A stretch of 63,598 nt of DNA from Nitrospirota bacterium (GTDB lineage: Bacteria > Nitrospirota > Thermodesulfovibrionia > Thermodesulfovibrionales > UBA1546): contig JACPZK010000026.1 in the NCBI GenBank assembly GCA_016195565.1, forward strand, positions 1-63,598. The letters run 5' to 3'. Below the pieces are notes generated by a model, which made no database searches, was not told where the DNA came from, and was given only the letters and a program-made list of their open reading frames with translations. A program made the position numbers and the translations under genes. This document shows positions 17,605-26,713 of the stretch, in pieces (the stretch's first letter is position 1; every line of letters starts with the position of its first letter).

Positions 17605-18282
17605 TTAATCATTACTATCTTTCTTTCCTTGATTACATTTATAGCATAGAGTTTGCAAATTATCTATTTTTGATAAACCACCCTTTGCAACAGGGATAAT
17701 ATGATCTATTTCAAGTTTAACGTTTTTATCTTCCTTCGGATTTGCGCCGCATTTGACGCATCTAAAATTATCTCTTTTTAGCACTTTCATGCGAGTTGTC
17801 GGAGATATTGGTTCTCGGCTATTTTTATTTTTTCGTCTATATAATTTTTCTTCGGGTAGTTGTCCTTCTTGAACTTGAACTATAAGTTTTGCTAAATACC
17901 CTAATCCCCCATACATATTTTGATAACTGTTAACTCTAAACGGGAGTTTGTTTTTGCTTAAATATGTTTCAAGCTGTCTATATGACGGTACAGCGTCGTT
18001 TTCTTGCCAACAAAGCTTAAAATGTTTAACCATTTCTTTCAATTCTAATTTACAGCTTCTTTCGGCTCTTATGCCCGCGGCAAGAAGCGCTTTCCCCCAT
18101 GTGCCGAACCTTGTTCTAATTGTTCCAGAACTTGCAATACGATAAGGCCATTTGTCATATTCACGCAGGCCAAAAGTATCTTTTCCGCAGATTTCATGAA
18201 ATTTCTTTAGTGACTGAATAATTTCGGGTTTGGAACATTGGGTTTTCTGTCTATCAATTTTGTATTTATAATTTTCCATCAT
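17605..18282 (-). CDS. HNH endonuclease with N-terminal homing-endonuclease-associated repeats
   Basis: 225 residues. The C-terminal domain is a classic Cys4-type HNH nuclease: FRCVKCGANP, LEIDHIIPVAKGG and LQTLCYKCNQGKKD give two CxxC pairs and the catalytic DH. Two N-terminal stretches, KFHEICGKDTFGLREYDKWP through FGTWGKALLAAGI and KHFKLCWQENDAVPSYRQLE through YGGLGYLAKLI, look like homing-endonuclease-associated DNA-binding repeats. Stand-alone mobile nuclease or relic of an intron/phage; no intron is visible around it. AT-richer than the neighbours, in keeping with transfer. Confidence 0.87.
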   Translation of the reverse strand: MMENYKYKIDRQKTQCSKPEIIQSLKKFHEICGKDTFGLREYDKWPYRIASSGTIRTRFGTWGKALLAAGIRAERSCKLELKEMVKHFKLCWQENDAVPSYRQLETYLSKNKLPFRVNSYQNMYGGLGYLAKLIVQVQEGQLPEEKLYRRKNKNSREPISPTTRMKVLKRDNFRCVKCGANPKEDKNVKLEIDHIIPVAKGGLSKIDNLQTLCYKCNQGKKDSND

Positions 18283-18302
18283 TTTTTATGTAGCATGCAT
18301 TC

Positions 18303-18725
18303 TTATAAAACCTTTATCCCCTCTTTTCCTGCTGCGCGGTTGAGTTTGGCGTCTGTGCTTGAAAAATAAACTTCTCCCAGTATCTTGCCTTTCAGGTTGA
18401 CTGCGGATGCGAGATGAATGGAGTCAAAGCCTCTCAGAAGATATTTCTCCGCAATATCTCCGGCTGACCTTATTATCCCGTCTGTTACTTCAATGATAAA
18501 ATAACTTTCCCAATCTCTGTTCAGATCCGCTACAATTTTTCTCAGGGCAGTTATTGAGAAGCCGTCATCTCTTTGTTTTCTTGCAAAGGCAGCCCTTGCC
18601 TCTGCATATGCAATCTTTGAAGCGGCAATAACAGATGCTTTTTGGGTTACATCCCTGACAATTGCCGAGCCTGCTTCTTCAACATACAGCTTTACCAGAG
18701 AACTCGTGTCCAGATAGACGATCAT
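18303..18725 (-). CDS. vapC: VapC-type PIN-domain toxin
   Basis: 140 residues. MIVYLDTSSLVKLYVEE provides the first acidic residue of the PIN nuclease, AYAEARAAFAR the Glu, and RGFDSIHLASAV the late Asp. A ribonuclease toxin. Its ATG overlaps the antitoxin stop by four bases, the usual coupling in these operons. Confidence 0.9.
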   Translation of the reverse strand: MIVYLDTSSLVKLYVEEAGSAIVRDVTQKASVIAASKIAYAEARAAFARKQRDDGFSITALRKIVADLNRDWESYFIIEVTDGIIRSAGDIAEKYLLRGFDSIHLASAVNLKGKILGEVYFSSTDAKLNRAAGKEGIKVL

Positions 18726-18991
18726 CTTCTGTCTTCAAGGACTATCTCTGAAACGGTTTTTCCCTTAATCCTTACAGGGTTTCTGCTGCCGGAGGGCTTT
18801 CCGCCCTTCCACGAAGCAAAGCCCTCATTAACGAGAGACAAGAGATGCGAGTCTTCCTTTGCCCTTTCAACCGGAGTGATTGTTGCTATTACAGTCTCTC
18901 TCTCAGTAATCAGGATCTTTTCGCCCTTTTTAACTTCGCGGAGATAGTGGCTCAGCCTGTTTTTAAGTTCCTTTACGCCTGCTGCTATCAT
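18722..18991 (-). CDS. Phd/YefM-type antitoxin
   Basis: 89 residues. AGVKELKNRLSHYLREVKKG and ILITERETVIATITPV are the DNA-binding N-terminal Phd fold (type II antitoxin); the tail, rich in Gly, Pro and Arg, is the likely toxin-binding segment. First gene of the pair with the PIN toxin. Confidence 0.9.
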   Translation of the reverse strand: MIAAGVKELKNRLSHYLREVKKGEKILITERETVIATITPVERAKEDSHLLSLVNEGFASWKGGKPSGSRNPVRIKGKTVSEIVLEDRR

Positions 18992-19099
18992 GGCTACATT
19001 TTATACCGTGGTAGCTACCTTTGTCAAAGGATTTCTGTGACGGCAATCGGTATTCTACAGCTTCATGCTGGTTCGATGCCTATTATGTTATCCTAACAT

Positions 19100-21658
19100 G
19101 TGAATTTATCACTCTTTCAAAAACCAAGCAGATACATAGATAACGAGATAAACTCTCTCAGAAAAGAGGCAGAGATTAGAGTCGCCCTATCCTTCCCTGA
19201 CATCTATGATATCGGGATGTCGCACCTCGGGCTGAGAATCCTCTATAAGATAATCAATGACCTTCCATATGCCTCCGCAGAAAGGGCATTCCATCCGTGG
19301 CTTGATATGGAAGAGGAGATGAGGAATAAAGGCATCCTGCTTTCTTCTCTTGAGACAGGCAGGCCGCTGAAGGAGTTTGACATTGTCGGATTCAGCCTTC
19401 AGTATGAACTTTCATACACAGCTGTCCTTAATATGCTTCATCTCGGAGGAATCCCGATAAAGAGCGAAGAAAGGGCAAAAGGAAACTGGCCGCTGATAAT
19501 CGCAGGAGGCCCCTGCACAGTCAACCCCCTTCCGATGTCTCCTTTCATAGATGCATTTTTAATAGGAGACGGCGAAGAAGCGGTGATAGAAATTTTAGAG
19601 ACATACAGAAGATGGAAAAAAGAAGGGGATGGGAAGAGGGAATCTGTCTTAAAAGCCATTTCACAGATTGAAGGGATGTATGTGCCATTACTTCGTGGCA
19701 AGTTAAAAGTTGAAAGTTCAGAGTTGAAAGTTAAAAGAAGATATATTGAATCTCTCGATTCATCTCCATATCCGGAGTCTCCGATTGTCCCATATACAGC
19801 CATTGTCCATGACAGAGTGAATGTAGAGGTATCGCGCGGCTGCACGATGGGATGCAGGTTCTGTCAGGCAGGGATGATTTACAGGCCGCTTCGTGAAAGA
19901 AGCCCTGAGAATGTCCTGAAAATTGCAGGGAATTCTCTCAGGAACACGGGATACGAAGATGTCTCCTTCACATCTCTGAGCTCAGGAGATTACTCATGCC
20001 TTTTGCCTTTGATTAAAGAATTCAACAGCCGGTTTTCTGATAAAAAAGTTTCACTCTCACTGCCTTCGTTAAGGGTTGCCGCTGTTGATAGAGACATCCT
20101 TAAAGAGATAAAGAGCGTGAGAAAAACAGGCTTTACAATAGCTCCTGAGGCTGCGACTGAAAGACTGCGTAATGTCATAAACAAAGACTTCACAGGGGAA
20201 GATTACGAGAGAAGCCTTAATGCGCTCTTTGAAGAAGGCTGGCAGAACCTCAAGCTGTATTATATGGTAGGGCTTCCTACCGAGACCGATGCGGATATAC
20301 AGGCAATACCTGAAATGATAATGAGGGCTTTAAGAATCGCAAAATCGCACACAGGAAGGCATGTAAAAATAAATGTGGGCGTCTCTCCATTTGTCCCAAA
20401 ATCCCATACGCCGTTTCAGTGGCATGGACAGGAGAACATTGAGAGCATAAAGAGGAAGATGAAATATCTGAAAGAGATATTCAGGAAAAAGAGATTTGAG
20501 TTTAAGGGGCACAGGGAAGATATGAGTTTTCTTGAGGCGGTTTTTGCGCGGGGAGATGAGAGGCTTGCTCCTTTAATAGAGAAGGCATGGTCTCTGGGAT
20601 GCAGGCTTGATGCTTGGGGAGAGACATTTGATTTTCAGAAATGGACTCAGGCAATGGAAGAGACAGGCATAAATGCAGCAGCATATGCGGAAAAGACTTA
20701 CGGGACAGATGAAAGGCTGCCGTGGGACATTATTGATACAGGGGTAAATAAAGACTTCCTCTGCAAGGAATATCAGAGAGCAATTTCTGGAGAAAAAACA
20801 TCTGACTGCAGGAAGGTTTGTCATGCGTGCGGGCTGAAATGTAAAGAAGTTAAGAGTGAAGACGGTAAATCCATTTTCGTGTCATTGCGAGGCGAAGCCG
20901 AAGCAATCTCAGAAGGTGAGATTCCTCGCTTTGCTCGGAATGACAAGCCGGAAATAGTGCGTATTCGCGTAGAATTCTCAAAATCAGGTGTTTTGAAATA
21001 TCTATCTCATCTCGAACTTGTTACAGCGATATTCCGCGCAATGAGGAGGGCAGAGATACCAATGAGGTATTCGCAGGGATTTCATCCATCACCAAAAGTT
21101 GCTTTCGGGCCTGCTCTCGGCGTGGGCATCGCAGGCCTCAGAGAATACTTTGATATGGAGATAACACCGCCGTTTGATATAGAATATTTTATACCGAGGA
21201 TGAATTCTGTTCTGCCGGAAGGCTTAAAAATAAAGGATGCTGTTTTAATATCTGACAAAGAGCCGTCCCTGAGCAGTTTCATATCACGGTACGAATATGA
21301 AATAATCTGTGATGACTCAGCGGTAGTAAGTGTCATTGCGAAGGACAGAGACCTGAAGCAATCCCAAGACGAGATTGCTTCGCTTTCGGCTTGCAATGAC
21401 AAGCAAAAGGATCAAAATAGCAATAATATTGAAGACATCAAGGTGCTTGATAGAGAAACAGTCAGATTGACTCTTGTTGACGGCAAGGATAAAAAACCAA
21501 AGCTCAGCGAGATAATCCCTGAGATATTCGGTGTATCATATAAAGAGCTTGATATAACAAGGGTTGCGATGTACGGCTGGAAGGGCGAATGGTCGCTGCC
21601 TCTCGGAATTGAGCCGCAACGACTGGAAAGGAATATAACATGGTTAGCGAAATCCTGA
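19100..21658 (+). CDS. Fused B12-binding radical SAM protein (TIGR03960) and DUF2344 domain
   Basis: 852 residues from a GTG start. The N-terminal part (LSLFQKPSRYIDNEIN, FPDIYDIGMSHLGLRIL) and the AdoMet iron-sulfur motif VSRGCTMGCRFCQAG identify the TIGR03960 radical SAM family; the C-terminal part from about residue 620 (RIRVEFSKSGVLKYLSHLEL, MRYSQGFHPSPK) is the TIGR03936/DUF2344 partner, here fused. The function is unknown; next to RNase G it is linked by context to RNA metabolism. Three repeat-derived stretches are read in frame: about 201-213, 584-616 (SLRGEAEAISEGEIPRFARN) and 744-768. They lie in linkers. The stop overlaps the rng start by 19 bases. Confidence 0.9.
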   Translation: MNLSLFQKPSRYIDNEINSLRKEAEIRVALSFPDIYDIGMSHLGLRILYKIINDLPYASAERAFHPWLDMEEEMRNKGILLSSLETGRPLKEFDIVGFSLQYELSYTAVLNMLHLGGIPIKSEERAKGNWPLIIAGGPCTVNPLPMSPFIDAFLIGDGEEAVIEILETYRRWKKEGDGKRESVLKAISQIEGMYVPLLRGKLKVESSELKVKRRYIESLDSSPYPESPIVPYTAIVHDRVNVEVSRGCTMGCRFCQAGMIYRPLRERSPENVLKIAGNSLRNTGYEDVSFTSLSSGDYSCLLPLIKEFNSRFSDKKVSLSLPSLRVAAVDRDILKEIKSVRKTGFTIAPEAATERLRNVINKDFTGEDYERSLNALFEEGWQNLKLYYMVGLPTETDADIQAIPEMIMRALRIAKSHTGRHVKINVGVSPFVPKSHTPFQWHGQENIESIKRKMKYLKEIFRKKRFEFKGHREDMSFLEAVFARGDERLAPLIEKAWSLGCRLDAWGETFDFQKWTQAMEETGINAAAYAEKTYGTDERLPWDIIDTGVNKDFLCKEYQRAISGEKTSDCRKVCHACGLKCKEVKSEDGKSIFVSLRGEAEAISEGEIPRFARNDKPEIVRIRVEFSKSGVLKYLSHLELVTAIFRAMRRAEIPMRYSQGFHPSPKVAFGPALGVGIAGLREYFDMEITPPFDIEYFIPRMNSVLPEGLKIKDAVLISDKEPSLSSFISRYEYEIICDDSAVVSVIAKDRDLKQSQDEIASLSACNDKQKDQNSNNIEDIKVLDRETVRLTLVDGKDKKPKLSEIIPEIFGVSYKELDITRVAMYGWKGEWSLPLGIEPQRLERNITWLAKS
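19700..19738. repeat. Dispersed repeat family C in the radical SAM gene
   Basis: aagttaaaagttgaaagttc and a second similar unit, read in frame as KLKVESSELKVKR between the B12-like domain and the radical SAM core. Confidence 0.8.
20851..20946. repeat. Dispersed repeats families C and A in the radical SAM gene
   Basis: A short gttaagagtgaaga segment is followed by a full family A inverted copy, tgtcattgcgaggcgaagcc to gctcggaatgacaag (20880-20946). Read in frame in the linker before the DUF2344 domain. Confidence 0.85.
21331..21402. repeat. Dispersed repeat family A in the radical SAM gene, second copy
   Basis: tgtcattgcgaaggacagag to ttgcaatgac, an inverted copy, is read in frame inside the DUF2344 part of the same gene. 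Confidence 0.85.
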
Positions 21659-23145
21659 TTAATGCAACACATGAAGAAATAAGAGTAGCTCTCCTTGAAG
21701 GCGGGCAGGTGGTTGAATTCTATATTGAGAGGAAGCGCGATGCAAGCCTTGTCGGCAATATCTATAAGGGAAAGGTTGTCAAGATACTTCCGGGAATGCA
21801 GTCTGCCTTTATTGATATCGGGCTTGAAAGGGCGGCATTTCTTTATGTTGCAGACATAAGGGCTGACATCGAAGAATACGCTCCGTTTCTTGAAGAGGAA
21901 GAAAAAGGCGATTCCGTAGAATTTATCTCGCGCAAAGGCAGGTCGGATCTTGCCATAGAAGACCTCCTTCAGCCCGGGCAGGAAATCCTCGTCCATGCCT
22001 CAAAAGACCCTATAGGCAGCAAAGGCGCGCGTGTGACATCATACATCACGCTGCCGGGCCGCTATCTGGTGCTTATGCCGAATGTTGAGCATGTAGGCAT
22101 TTCAAGGAGAATTGCCGATGAGCAGGAGAGGACGCGGTTAAAAACAATCGCAGAAACAATAAAGCCGAAAGGTTATGGGCTTATAATCAGGACTGCCAGC
22201 GAAAGATGCAGTGAAGAAGAACTGAAAAAGGATTTGGATTTTCTTATTCTGCTGTGGGAAAACATACAGAGGAAAAAAGAAAAGGTAACAGCGCCTTCTC
22301 TGCTTTACAGCGACCTTGATCTGGTATTCAGAAGCGTCAGAGACCTGCTTACGCAGGACGTTGAGAGACTTGTTATTGATTCTGCCGAGGAGTATGAAAG
22401 GATAAAGGAATTTGTCAGGACCTATTTCTCAAAGCTCCTTGACAAGATAATTTTCTATGAAGGGCAGGAGCCGGTATTTGATGCATTCGGTGTAGAACTG
22501 GATATCTCAAGGGCGCTCGGCAGAAGGGTCTGGCTCAAGTCAGGAGGCTATATCGTGACTGATCAGACAGAGGCGATGACTGTAATAGACGTCAATACAG
22601 GGAAGTTTGTCGGCAAGGACGATTTGGAGGACACGATATTAAAGACAAATCTTGAGGCTGTAAAGGAGATCGCATACCAGATAAGGCTGAGGAATCTCGG
22701 CGGAATAATAATAGTTGACTTCATTGATATGGAAAAACTGGAAAACAGGGAGAAGGTGTTTAACGCATTTGTTGAGGCGATGAAAAAAGACAGGGCGAAA
22801 AACACAATCCTGCATATATCAGAACTCGGGCTTATACAGATGACAAGGAAGCGCGTAAGGGAAAGCCTCGGCAGGACTCTCTGCGAGCCTTGTCCTTACT
22901 GTGAGGGAAAGGGGTTTGTGAAATCTCCGCGCACGCTCTGTTATGAAATATTCAGGGATATAAGCAAGCTTGCGATGCATGGTAGCGAAAAGATAATCAT
23001 TACTGCCCATCCTTCTGTCGCGGAACTCCTGTCTGACGAAGAGAGGCTTGGCATTGAAGATATTGAGAACAAATACGGCATTAAGGTAATTATTAAAGAG
23101 AGCAATGTCCTTCATCAGGAGAAGTACGAGATAAATTCGCTGTAA
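21640..23145 (+). CDS. rng: Ribonuclease G
   Basis: 501 residues. S1-type domain at the N-terminus (VGNIYKGKVVKILPGMQSAF), a 5'-sensor region, and the catalytic DNase I-like core with MTVIDVNTGKFVG and GGIIIVDFIDM carrying the metal-binding Asp residues; CEPCPYCEGKG is the zinc-link. Endonuclease for rRNA and mRNA processing. The start overlaps the radical SAM gene. The ribosomal genes rplU-rpmA that often follow are absent; larE follows instead. Confidence 0.96.
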   Translation: MVSEILINATHEEIRVALLEGGQVVEFYIERKRDASLVGNIYKGKVVKILPGMQSAFIDIGLERAAFLYVADIRADIEEYAPFLEEEEKGDSVEFISRKGRSDLAIEDLLQPGQEILVHASKDPIGSKGARVTSYITLPGRYLVLMPNVEHVGISRRIADEQERTRLKTIAETIKPKGYGLIIRTASERCSEEELKKDLDFLILLWENIQRKKEKVTAPSLLYSDLDLVFRSVRDLLTQDVERLVIDSAEEYERIKEFVRTYFSKLLDKIIFYEGQEPVFDAFGVELDISRALGRRVWLKSGGYIVTDQTEAMTVIDVNTGKFVGKDDLEDTILKTNLEAVKEIAYQIRLRNLGGIIIVDFIDMEKLENREKVFNAFVEAMKKDRAKNTILHISELGLIQMTRKRVRESLGRTLCEPCPYCEGKGFVKSPRTLCYEIFRDISKLAMHGSEKIIITAHPSVAELLSDEERLGIEDIENKYGIKVIIKESNVLHQEKYEINSL

Positions 23146-23203
23146 CCAAATACAGGAAGGAATCATCTGTTGCCAAACCCCTGCATGAGTTAAAATATCC
23201 ATT

Positions 23204-24028
23204 ATGTCAAATTCCAAACTTGAAAAATTAAATAACATCCTCAAAGAGATGGAAAGCGCTGTGCTTGCCTATTCAGGGGGTGTTGACAGCACGCTCCTGT
23301 TAAAAGCGATTCAGCTTTCAGGCATAAGGGCGCTTGCAGTAATAGCCGTTTCTGAAACCATGCCTGAAAATGATTTGTTATTTTCAAAAAAAATGTGTGA
23401 GGAGACAGGCATAAATCAGCTCATTATAAAAACAGAGGAGCTGAACATAGAGAATTTTGCAAAGAATCCTCATGACAGGTGCTTCTATTGCAAAGACGAA
23501 CTATTCAGTAAGATACGGGAAATAGCAGGTGATGAGGGTTACAGGTTTGTGCTTGATGGAAGCAATCTTGATGATACGGCGGACTGGCGGCCGGGCAGAA
23601 AGGCTGCTTTAAACCACAGCGTAAGAAGCCCTTTGATAGAGGCAGGGCTGGACAAAAAAGATATAAGAGAAATATCCCGGAGGCTTAATCTTCCATCATG
23701 GGACAGGCCGTCTTCTCCATGCCTTGCATCAAGGTTTCCTTACGGAGAACAGATAACAGCAGAGGCATTACGACAGGTTGCAGAGGCGGAAGGTTTTCTG
23801 AGGTCACTGGGGTTTAAAGAATTCAGGGTGAGGCATCATAGTGATATTGCGCGGATTGAGCTTAGAGAAGAAGATATGGCTATGGCGCTTAAACCTGAGA
23901 CGAGAAAAGCCATCACAGAGAAACTTAAATCCATAGGATATAAATTCGTTGTCATTGACATAGAAGGTTTCAGAAGCGGAAGGATGAACGAAGGGATAGA
24001 AAAGAAGCAAAATGAAAAACCTGCCTGA
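23204..24028 (+). CDS. larE: ATP-dependent sacrificial sulfur transferase LarE
   Basis: 274 residues. VLAYSGGVDSTLLLKAI is the PP-loop for ATP; HDRCFYCKDELF, DDTADWRPGRKA and SSPCLASRFPYGE are characteristic of LarE, which donates sulfur to the pyridinium precursor of the nickel-pincer nucleotide cofactor of lactate racemase-type enzymes. LarB and LarC are not in the window. The 3' end overlaps a GlcF-type gene by 17 bases, coupling it to a 2-hydroxyacid dehydrogenase subunit. Confidence 0.92.
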   Translation: MSNSKLEKLNNILKEMESAVLAYSGGVDSTLLLKAIQLSGIRALAVIAVSETMPENDLLFSKKMCEETGINQLIIKTEELNIENFAKNPHDRCFYCKDELFSKIREIAGDEGYRFVLDGSNLDDTADWRPGRKAALNHSVRSPLIEAGLDKKDIREISRRLNLPSWDRPSSPCLASRFPYGEQITAEALRQVAEAEGFLRSLGFKEFRVRHHSDIARIELREEDMAMALKPETRKAITEKLKSIGYKFVVIDIEGFRSGRMNEGIEKKQNEKPA

Positions 24029-25196
24029 TATTAAAGACCTTGAAAAGTGCGTCAGATGCGGAAGCTGTAAGGCATATTGTCCGACCTATGATGAAGACAA
24101 TACAGAGGCAATGGGAGCCAGGGGCAGGCTCGCTCTTCTGAGAGGGCTTCTGCTTCAGGAGTTAAAACCCACGCCATTGCTCAATGAAAAAATTTTCAGC
24201 TGCATCCTCTGTGAGGCATGTTCCGGCCTCTGTCCGAACGGAGTTGATATAACGGAGAACATTTACAGAGGAAGGAATATGCTCAGGCAGGGAGATAAGA
24301 GGAGGAAGTATCTAAGACTTCTCGCAAAATTTTTTACCAGTAATCCTGACCTGAGCTACAAAATGCTCCAGATGTTTCAGTATGTATTGTTTCCGTATCT
24401 TATGAAAAAAGGGATTATCCCTCCTAACTTTAAGCTTCCTGAAAGTTCTTTCAAAGAAAGGACGCAGGTTTATAAGGTTCAGAAAAGGCGCGGAAGGGTG
24501 GCTATATTCACAGGTTGTGCTACCAATTTTTTATATCCTCACCTTGGGCTGTCATTAATAAACATACTCCTTAAGTCAGGTTATGAGGTGATAGTGCCCG
24601 GGGGCGAGGTATGCTGCGGAATGCCGCTGAGGGCGCTCGGGCTTGAAGAAGAAGCGCGCGAACTTGCAAAAAGAAATATGCGGATATTCGGAAAGTTAAA
24701 GGCAGAAGCGGTACTGAGCCTCTGCCCAACTTGCATTTCAGTGATAAAAAACCAATACCCAAAGATTATTAACGGCGGAATAAGCAATGCAATGGATGTG
24801 TCAAGTTTTCTTCTTGAAAGATTAGACTTTGCCCAGCCGTCACTTTTTTCACAGAAGTATGCGACAGTCACATACCATGACCCTTGCCATCTTGCATACG
24901 GGCTTGGCGTGAAAGATGAACCAAGGGGGATGCTGAAAAAAATCGGTGCAAACATCATTGAGAAAAAAGAAAATGGCTGCTGCGGTTCAGGAGGGCTTTT
25001 CAGCCTCACAAATAAAGATATTTCAGGCAGTCTTCTCAAAAAGCAGGCTGAAAGCTGTTTAAAAACAGGCGCGGCCGCTGTTGTTACAGCGTGTCCTGCC
25101 TGCATGATGCAGCTTGGCAGGGCCATTACAGGGATGCCTGTGTTTCATATCATAGAACTTATTGAGGAGGCATACTGTGACAGTGATGGGGTATAA
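24012..25196 (+). CDS. glcF: Glycolate/lactate dehydrogenase iron-sulfur subunit (GlcF-type)
   Basis: 394 residues. Two 4Fe-4S motifs at the N-terminus (CVRCGSCKAYCP and CILCEACSGLCP) are followed by two cysteine-rich CCG domains (GCATNFLYPH, CCGMPL; HDPCHLAYG, CCGSGG). The subunit carries electrons from a flavoprotein dehydrogenase; GlcD or its equivalent is not here. With larE just upstream it suggests D-/L-lactate or another 2-hydroxyacid is handled. 'glcF' is a family name, and the substrate is not proven. Confidence 0.88.
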   Translation: MKNLPDIKDLEKCVRCGSCKAYCPTYDEDNTEAMGARGRLALLRGLLLQELKPTPLLNEKIFSCILCEACSGLCPNGVDITENIYRGRNMLRQGDKRRKYLRLLAKFFTSNPDLSYKMLQMFQYVLFPYLMKKGIIPPNFKLPESSFKERTQVYKVQKRRGRVAIFTGCATNFLYPHLGLSLINILLKSGYEVIVPGGEVCCGMPLRALGLEEEARELAKRNMRIFGKLKAEAVLSLCPTCISVIKNQYPKIINGGISNAMDVSSFLLERLDFAQPSLFSQKYATVTYHDPCHLAYGLGVKDEPRGMLKKIGANIIEKKENGCCGSGGLFSLTNKDISGSLLKKQAESCLKTGAAAVVTACPACMMQLGRAITGMPVFHIIELIEEAYCDSDGV

Positions 25197-25240
25197 TATA
25201 CGAAAATTTACTAATGAGTGCACAAGTAAAGCCTCACATT

Positions 25241-25306
25241 TTGTCATTCCCGCGAAAGCGGGAATCCAGAGAAAAGACTGGATTCCGTGTCAAGCACGGA
25301 ATGACG
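25241..25306. repeat. Dispersed repeat family B (tcattcccgcgaaagcggga), full copy
   Basis: ttgtcattcccgcgaaagcg ... caagcacggaatgac between glcF and the transaldolase gene, in two nested inverted pairs (cccgcgaaagcggg; ttccgtgtcaagcacggaa). Confidence 0.9.
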
Positions 25307-25370
25307 GAAATGCCTATGTGAAAGTGTCTTTACTTACGGTCTTGTTAGGTAAAAGATAATAGGAGGAACA

Positions 25371-26018
25371 ATGAAATTCTTTATTGACACAGCAAATGTA
25401 ACCGAGATTAAAAAGGCATGGGAGGTCGGTGTTGTTGACGGCGTTACAACAAATCCGTCCTTAATCTCAAAAGAAGGCAGAGATCCCATCGAACTTCTTA
25501 AAGAGATATGCGGCATTGTTGACGGCCCTGTGAGCGCCGAGGTGGTTGGTTTGAAGGCAGAGGAAATGGTAAAAGAGGCAGAATCCCTTGCAAAGATACA
25601 TAAAAACATAGTCGTAAAAATACCGATGACAGAAGACGGCTTAAGAGCAACAAAAAAACTTTCGGGCATGGGGATAAAGACGAATGTCACGCTCGTATTT
25701 TCTCCGAGCCAGGCGCTTCTTGCCGCTAAGGCAGGGGCAACTTATGCAAGCCCTTTTGTAGGAAGGCTTGATGACATAAGCCATTATGGAATGGGCCTTA
25801 TTCAGGAGATAATGACAATCTATGAAAATTATGCGTTTGATACGCAGGTCATAGTTGCAAGCATAAGGAATCCGCTCCATGTTGTTGAGGCGGCAAAGAT
25901 GGGAGCGCATGTTGCAACAATTCCGTATTCAGTGATAGCACAGCTTACAAAACATCCCTTAACAGATATTGGGATTGAAAAGTTCTTAAAAGACTGGGAA
26001 AAAGTTCCGAAGAAATAA
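25371..26018 (+). CDS. Transaldolase-like protein (TalC/fructose-6-phosphate aldolase family)
   Basis: 215 residues, the size of the short transaldolase subfamily. [30 protein letters not shown], the [12 protein letters not shown] segment with the Schiff-base Lys, and [12 protein letters not shown] are all present. Transfers a dihydroxyacetone unit between sugar phosphates, or cleaves fructose 6-phosphate; which activity applies cannot be read with certainty. Good ribosome-binding site (aggagg). Alone in its transcription unit. Confidence 0.92.
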   Translation: MKFFIDTANVTEIKKAWEVGVVDGVTTNPSLISKEGRDPIELLKEICGIVDGPVSAEVVGLKAEEMVKEAESLAKIHKNIVVKIPMTEDGLRATKKLSGMGIKTNVTLVFSPSQALLAAKAGATYASPFVGRLDDISHYGMGLIQEIMTIYENYAFDTQVIVASIRNPLHVVEAAKMGAHVATIPYSVIAQLTKHPLTDIGIEKFLKDWEKVPKK

Positions 26019-26038
26019 CTGAAAAGAAAGTGTTTTTT

Positions 26039-26112
26039 TGTCATTCCCGCTTGTCGGGAATCGTTCCCCTGTCAGAATCGTAAAGAAAGATTCTGGACAA
26101 GCCAGAATGACA
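26039..26112. repeat. Dispersed repeat family B, diverged copy
   Basis: tgtcattcccgcttgtcggg to gccagaatgac; a degraded inverted copy. Confidence 0.75.
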
Positions 26113-26252
26113 GACCAAGGCAACTCGGAATAAAGCGTGACAGCTACCGCTAAAGAAGGAAAAATATACGAGGACATAACAAATCACTCGTGCGGACGGC
26201 TGATAGCCGCATACTTCAGCCCTGCGCTAAAATAGCGCCTGTTAAAAAATCC

Positions 26253-26281
26253 TTGACATCATAAATGCGGCGTATTAATAT
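26253..26281 (+). promoter_or_regulatory. Predicted sigma70-type promoter of the arsR-type gene
   Basis: Consensus -35 ttgaca (26253-26258), 17-base spacer and -10 taatat (26276-26281), 38 bases before the GTG start. ArsR-type repressors often bind over such a site. Confidence 0.65.
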
Positions 26282-26318
26282 TAGTGTATGCTAAAATACT
26301 TAATCAAAAGAGGCGGTC

Positions 26319-26645
26319 GTGAAGGAATCGGCGGAATTATTTAAACTACTTTCGGTTGATAAGAGAATAGAAATCGTTGAGCTTTTGAAAAAGAAGCCTA
26401 TGAGCGTTAACGCTTTGGCTGGGGCGCTGGGGATAACACAATCGGCAGTGTCACAGCATCTGCGCGTGCTTAAAAGCGCGGGGCTTGTAAAGGATGAAAG
26501 GCAGGGGTATTGGATATATTATTCTTTAATGCGCGATGCCCTTGAAAAGTGCAGACAGAGGCTTAATCGCATTTGCACATGCAGCTGTTTAGGCGGGCAG
26601 GTAAGCATGGAGAGAATAAACAAGAAGATTTCAAAAACAAAATAA
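26319..26645 (+). CDS. ArsR/SmtB-family metal-responsive repressor
   Basis: 108 residues from a GTG start. Winged-helix fold: ELFKLLSVDKRIEIVELLKK, MSVNALAGALGITQSAVSQHL and the wing VKDERQGYWIYYSL. The usual metal-site Cys in helix 3 (ELCVCDL) is not there; instead the C-terminus has RICTCSCLGGQ, a likely metal ligand cluster. Probably represses the following 35-residue peptide and CopD-like gene; the promoter lies just upstream. Confidence 0.9.
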   Translation: MKESAELFKLLSVDKRIEIVELLKKKPMSVNALAGALGITQSAVSQHLRVLKSAGLVKDERQGYWIYYSLMRDALEKCRQRLNRICTCSCLGGQVSMERINKKISKTK

Positions 26646-26668
26646 GGGAAAATTTTTTACCCTTATTT
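26640..26668 (+). terminator. Inverted repeat behind arsR
   Basis: aaataaggg ... cccttattt, a 9-bp perfect stem around a T-rich loop, straddles the arsR stop codon. It may act as an attenuator or a partial terminator before the small gene. Confidence 0.45.
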
Positions 26669-26713
26669 ATAAGTTCATGAGCAATAACTTAATCAGAAAG
26701 GAGGTGATTAACC

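Larger units (their letters stand above)
26019..26318. other. 300-base intergenic region: repeat, two hairpins and the ArsR promoter
   Basis: Contains a family B repeat (26039-26112), the hairpin gcggacggctgatagccgc (26192-26210), the hairpin gcgctaaaatagcgc (26224-26238) and a sigma70-type promoter (26253-26281). The second hairpin is perfect and could terminate incoming transcription, although its T tract is weak. Confidence 0.6.

Noticed and set aside
21412-21996. 194-codon minus-strand frame at the radical SAM/rng junction
   Set aside because: Antisense to two conserved genes, without a motif or ribosome-binding site.
25162-25359. 65-codon open frame across a family B repeat after glcF
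   Set aside because: It consists of the glcF end in another frame plus repeat sequence (VIPAKAGIQRKD); no ribosome-binding site and no conserved content.
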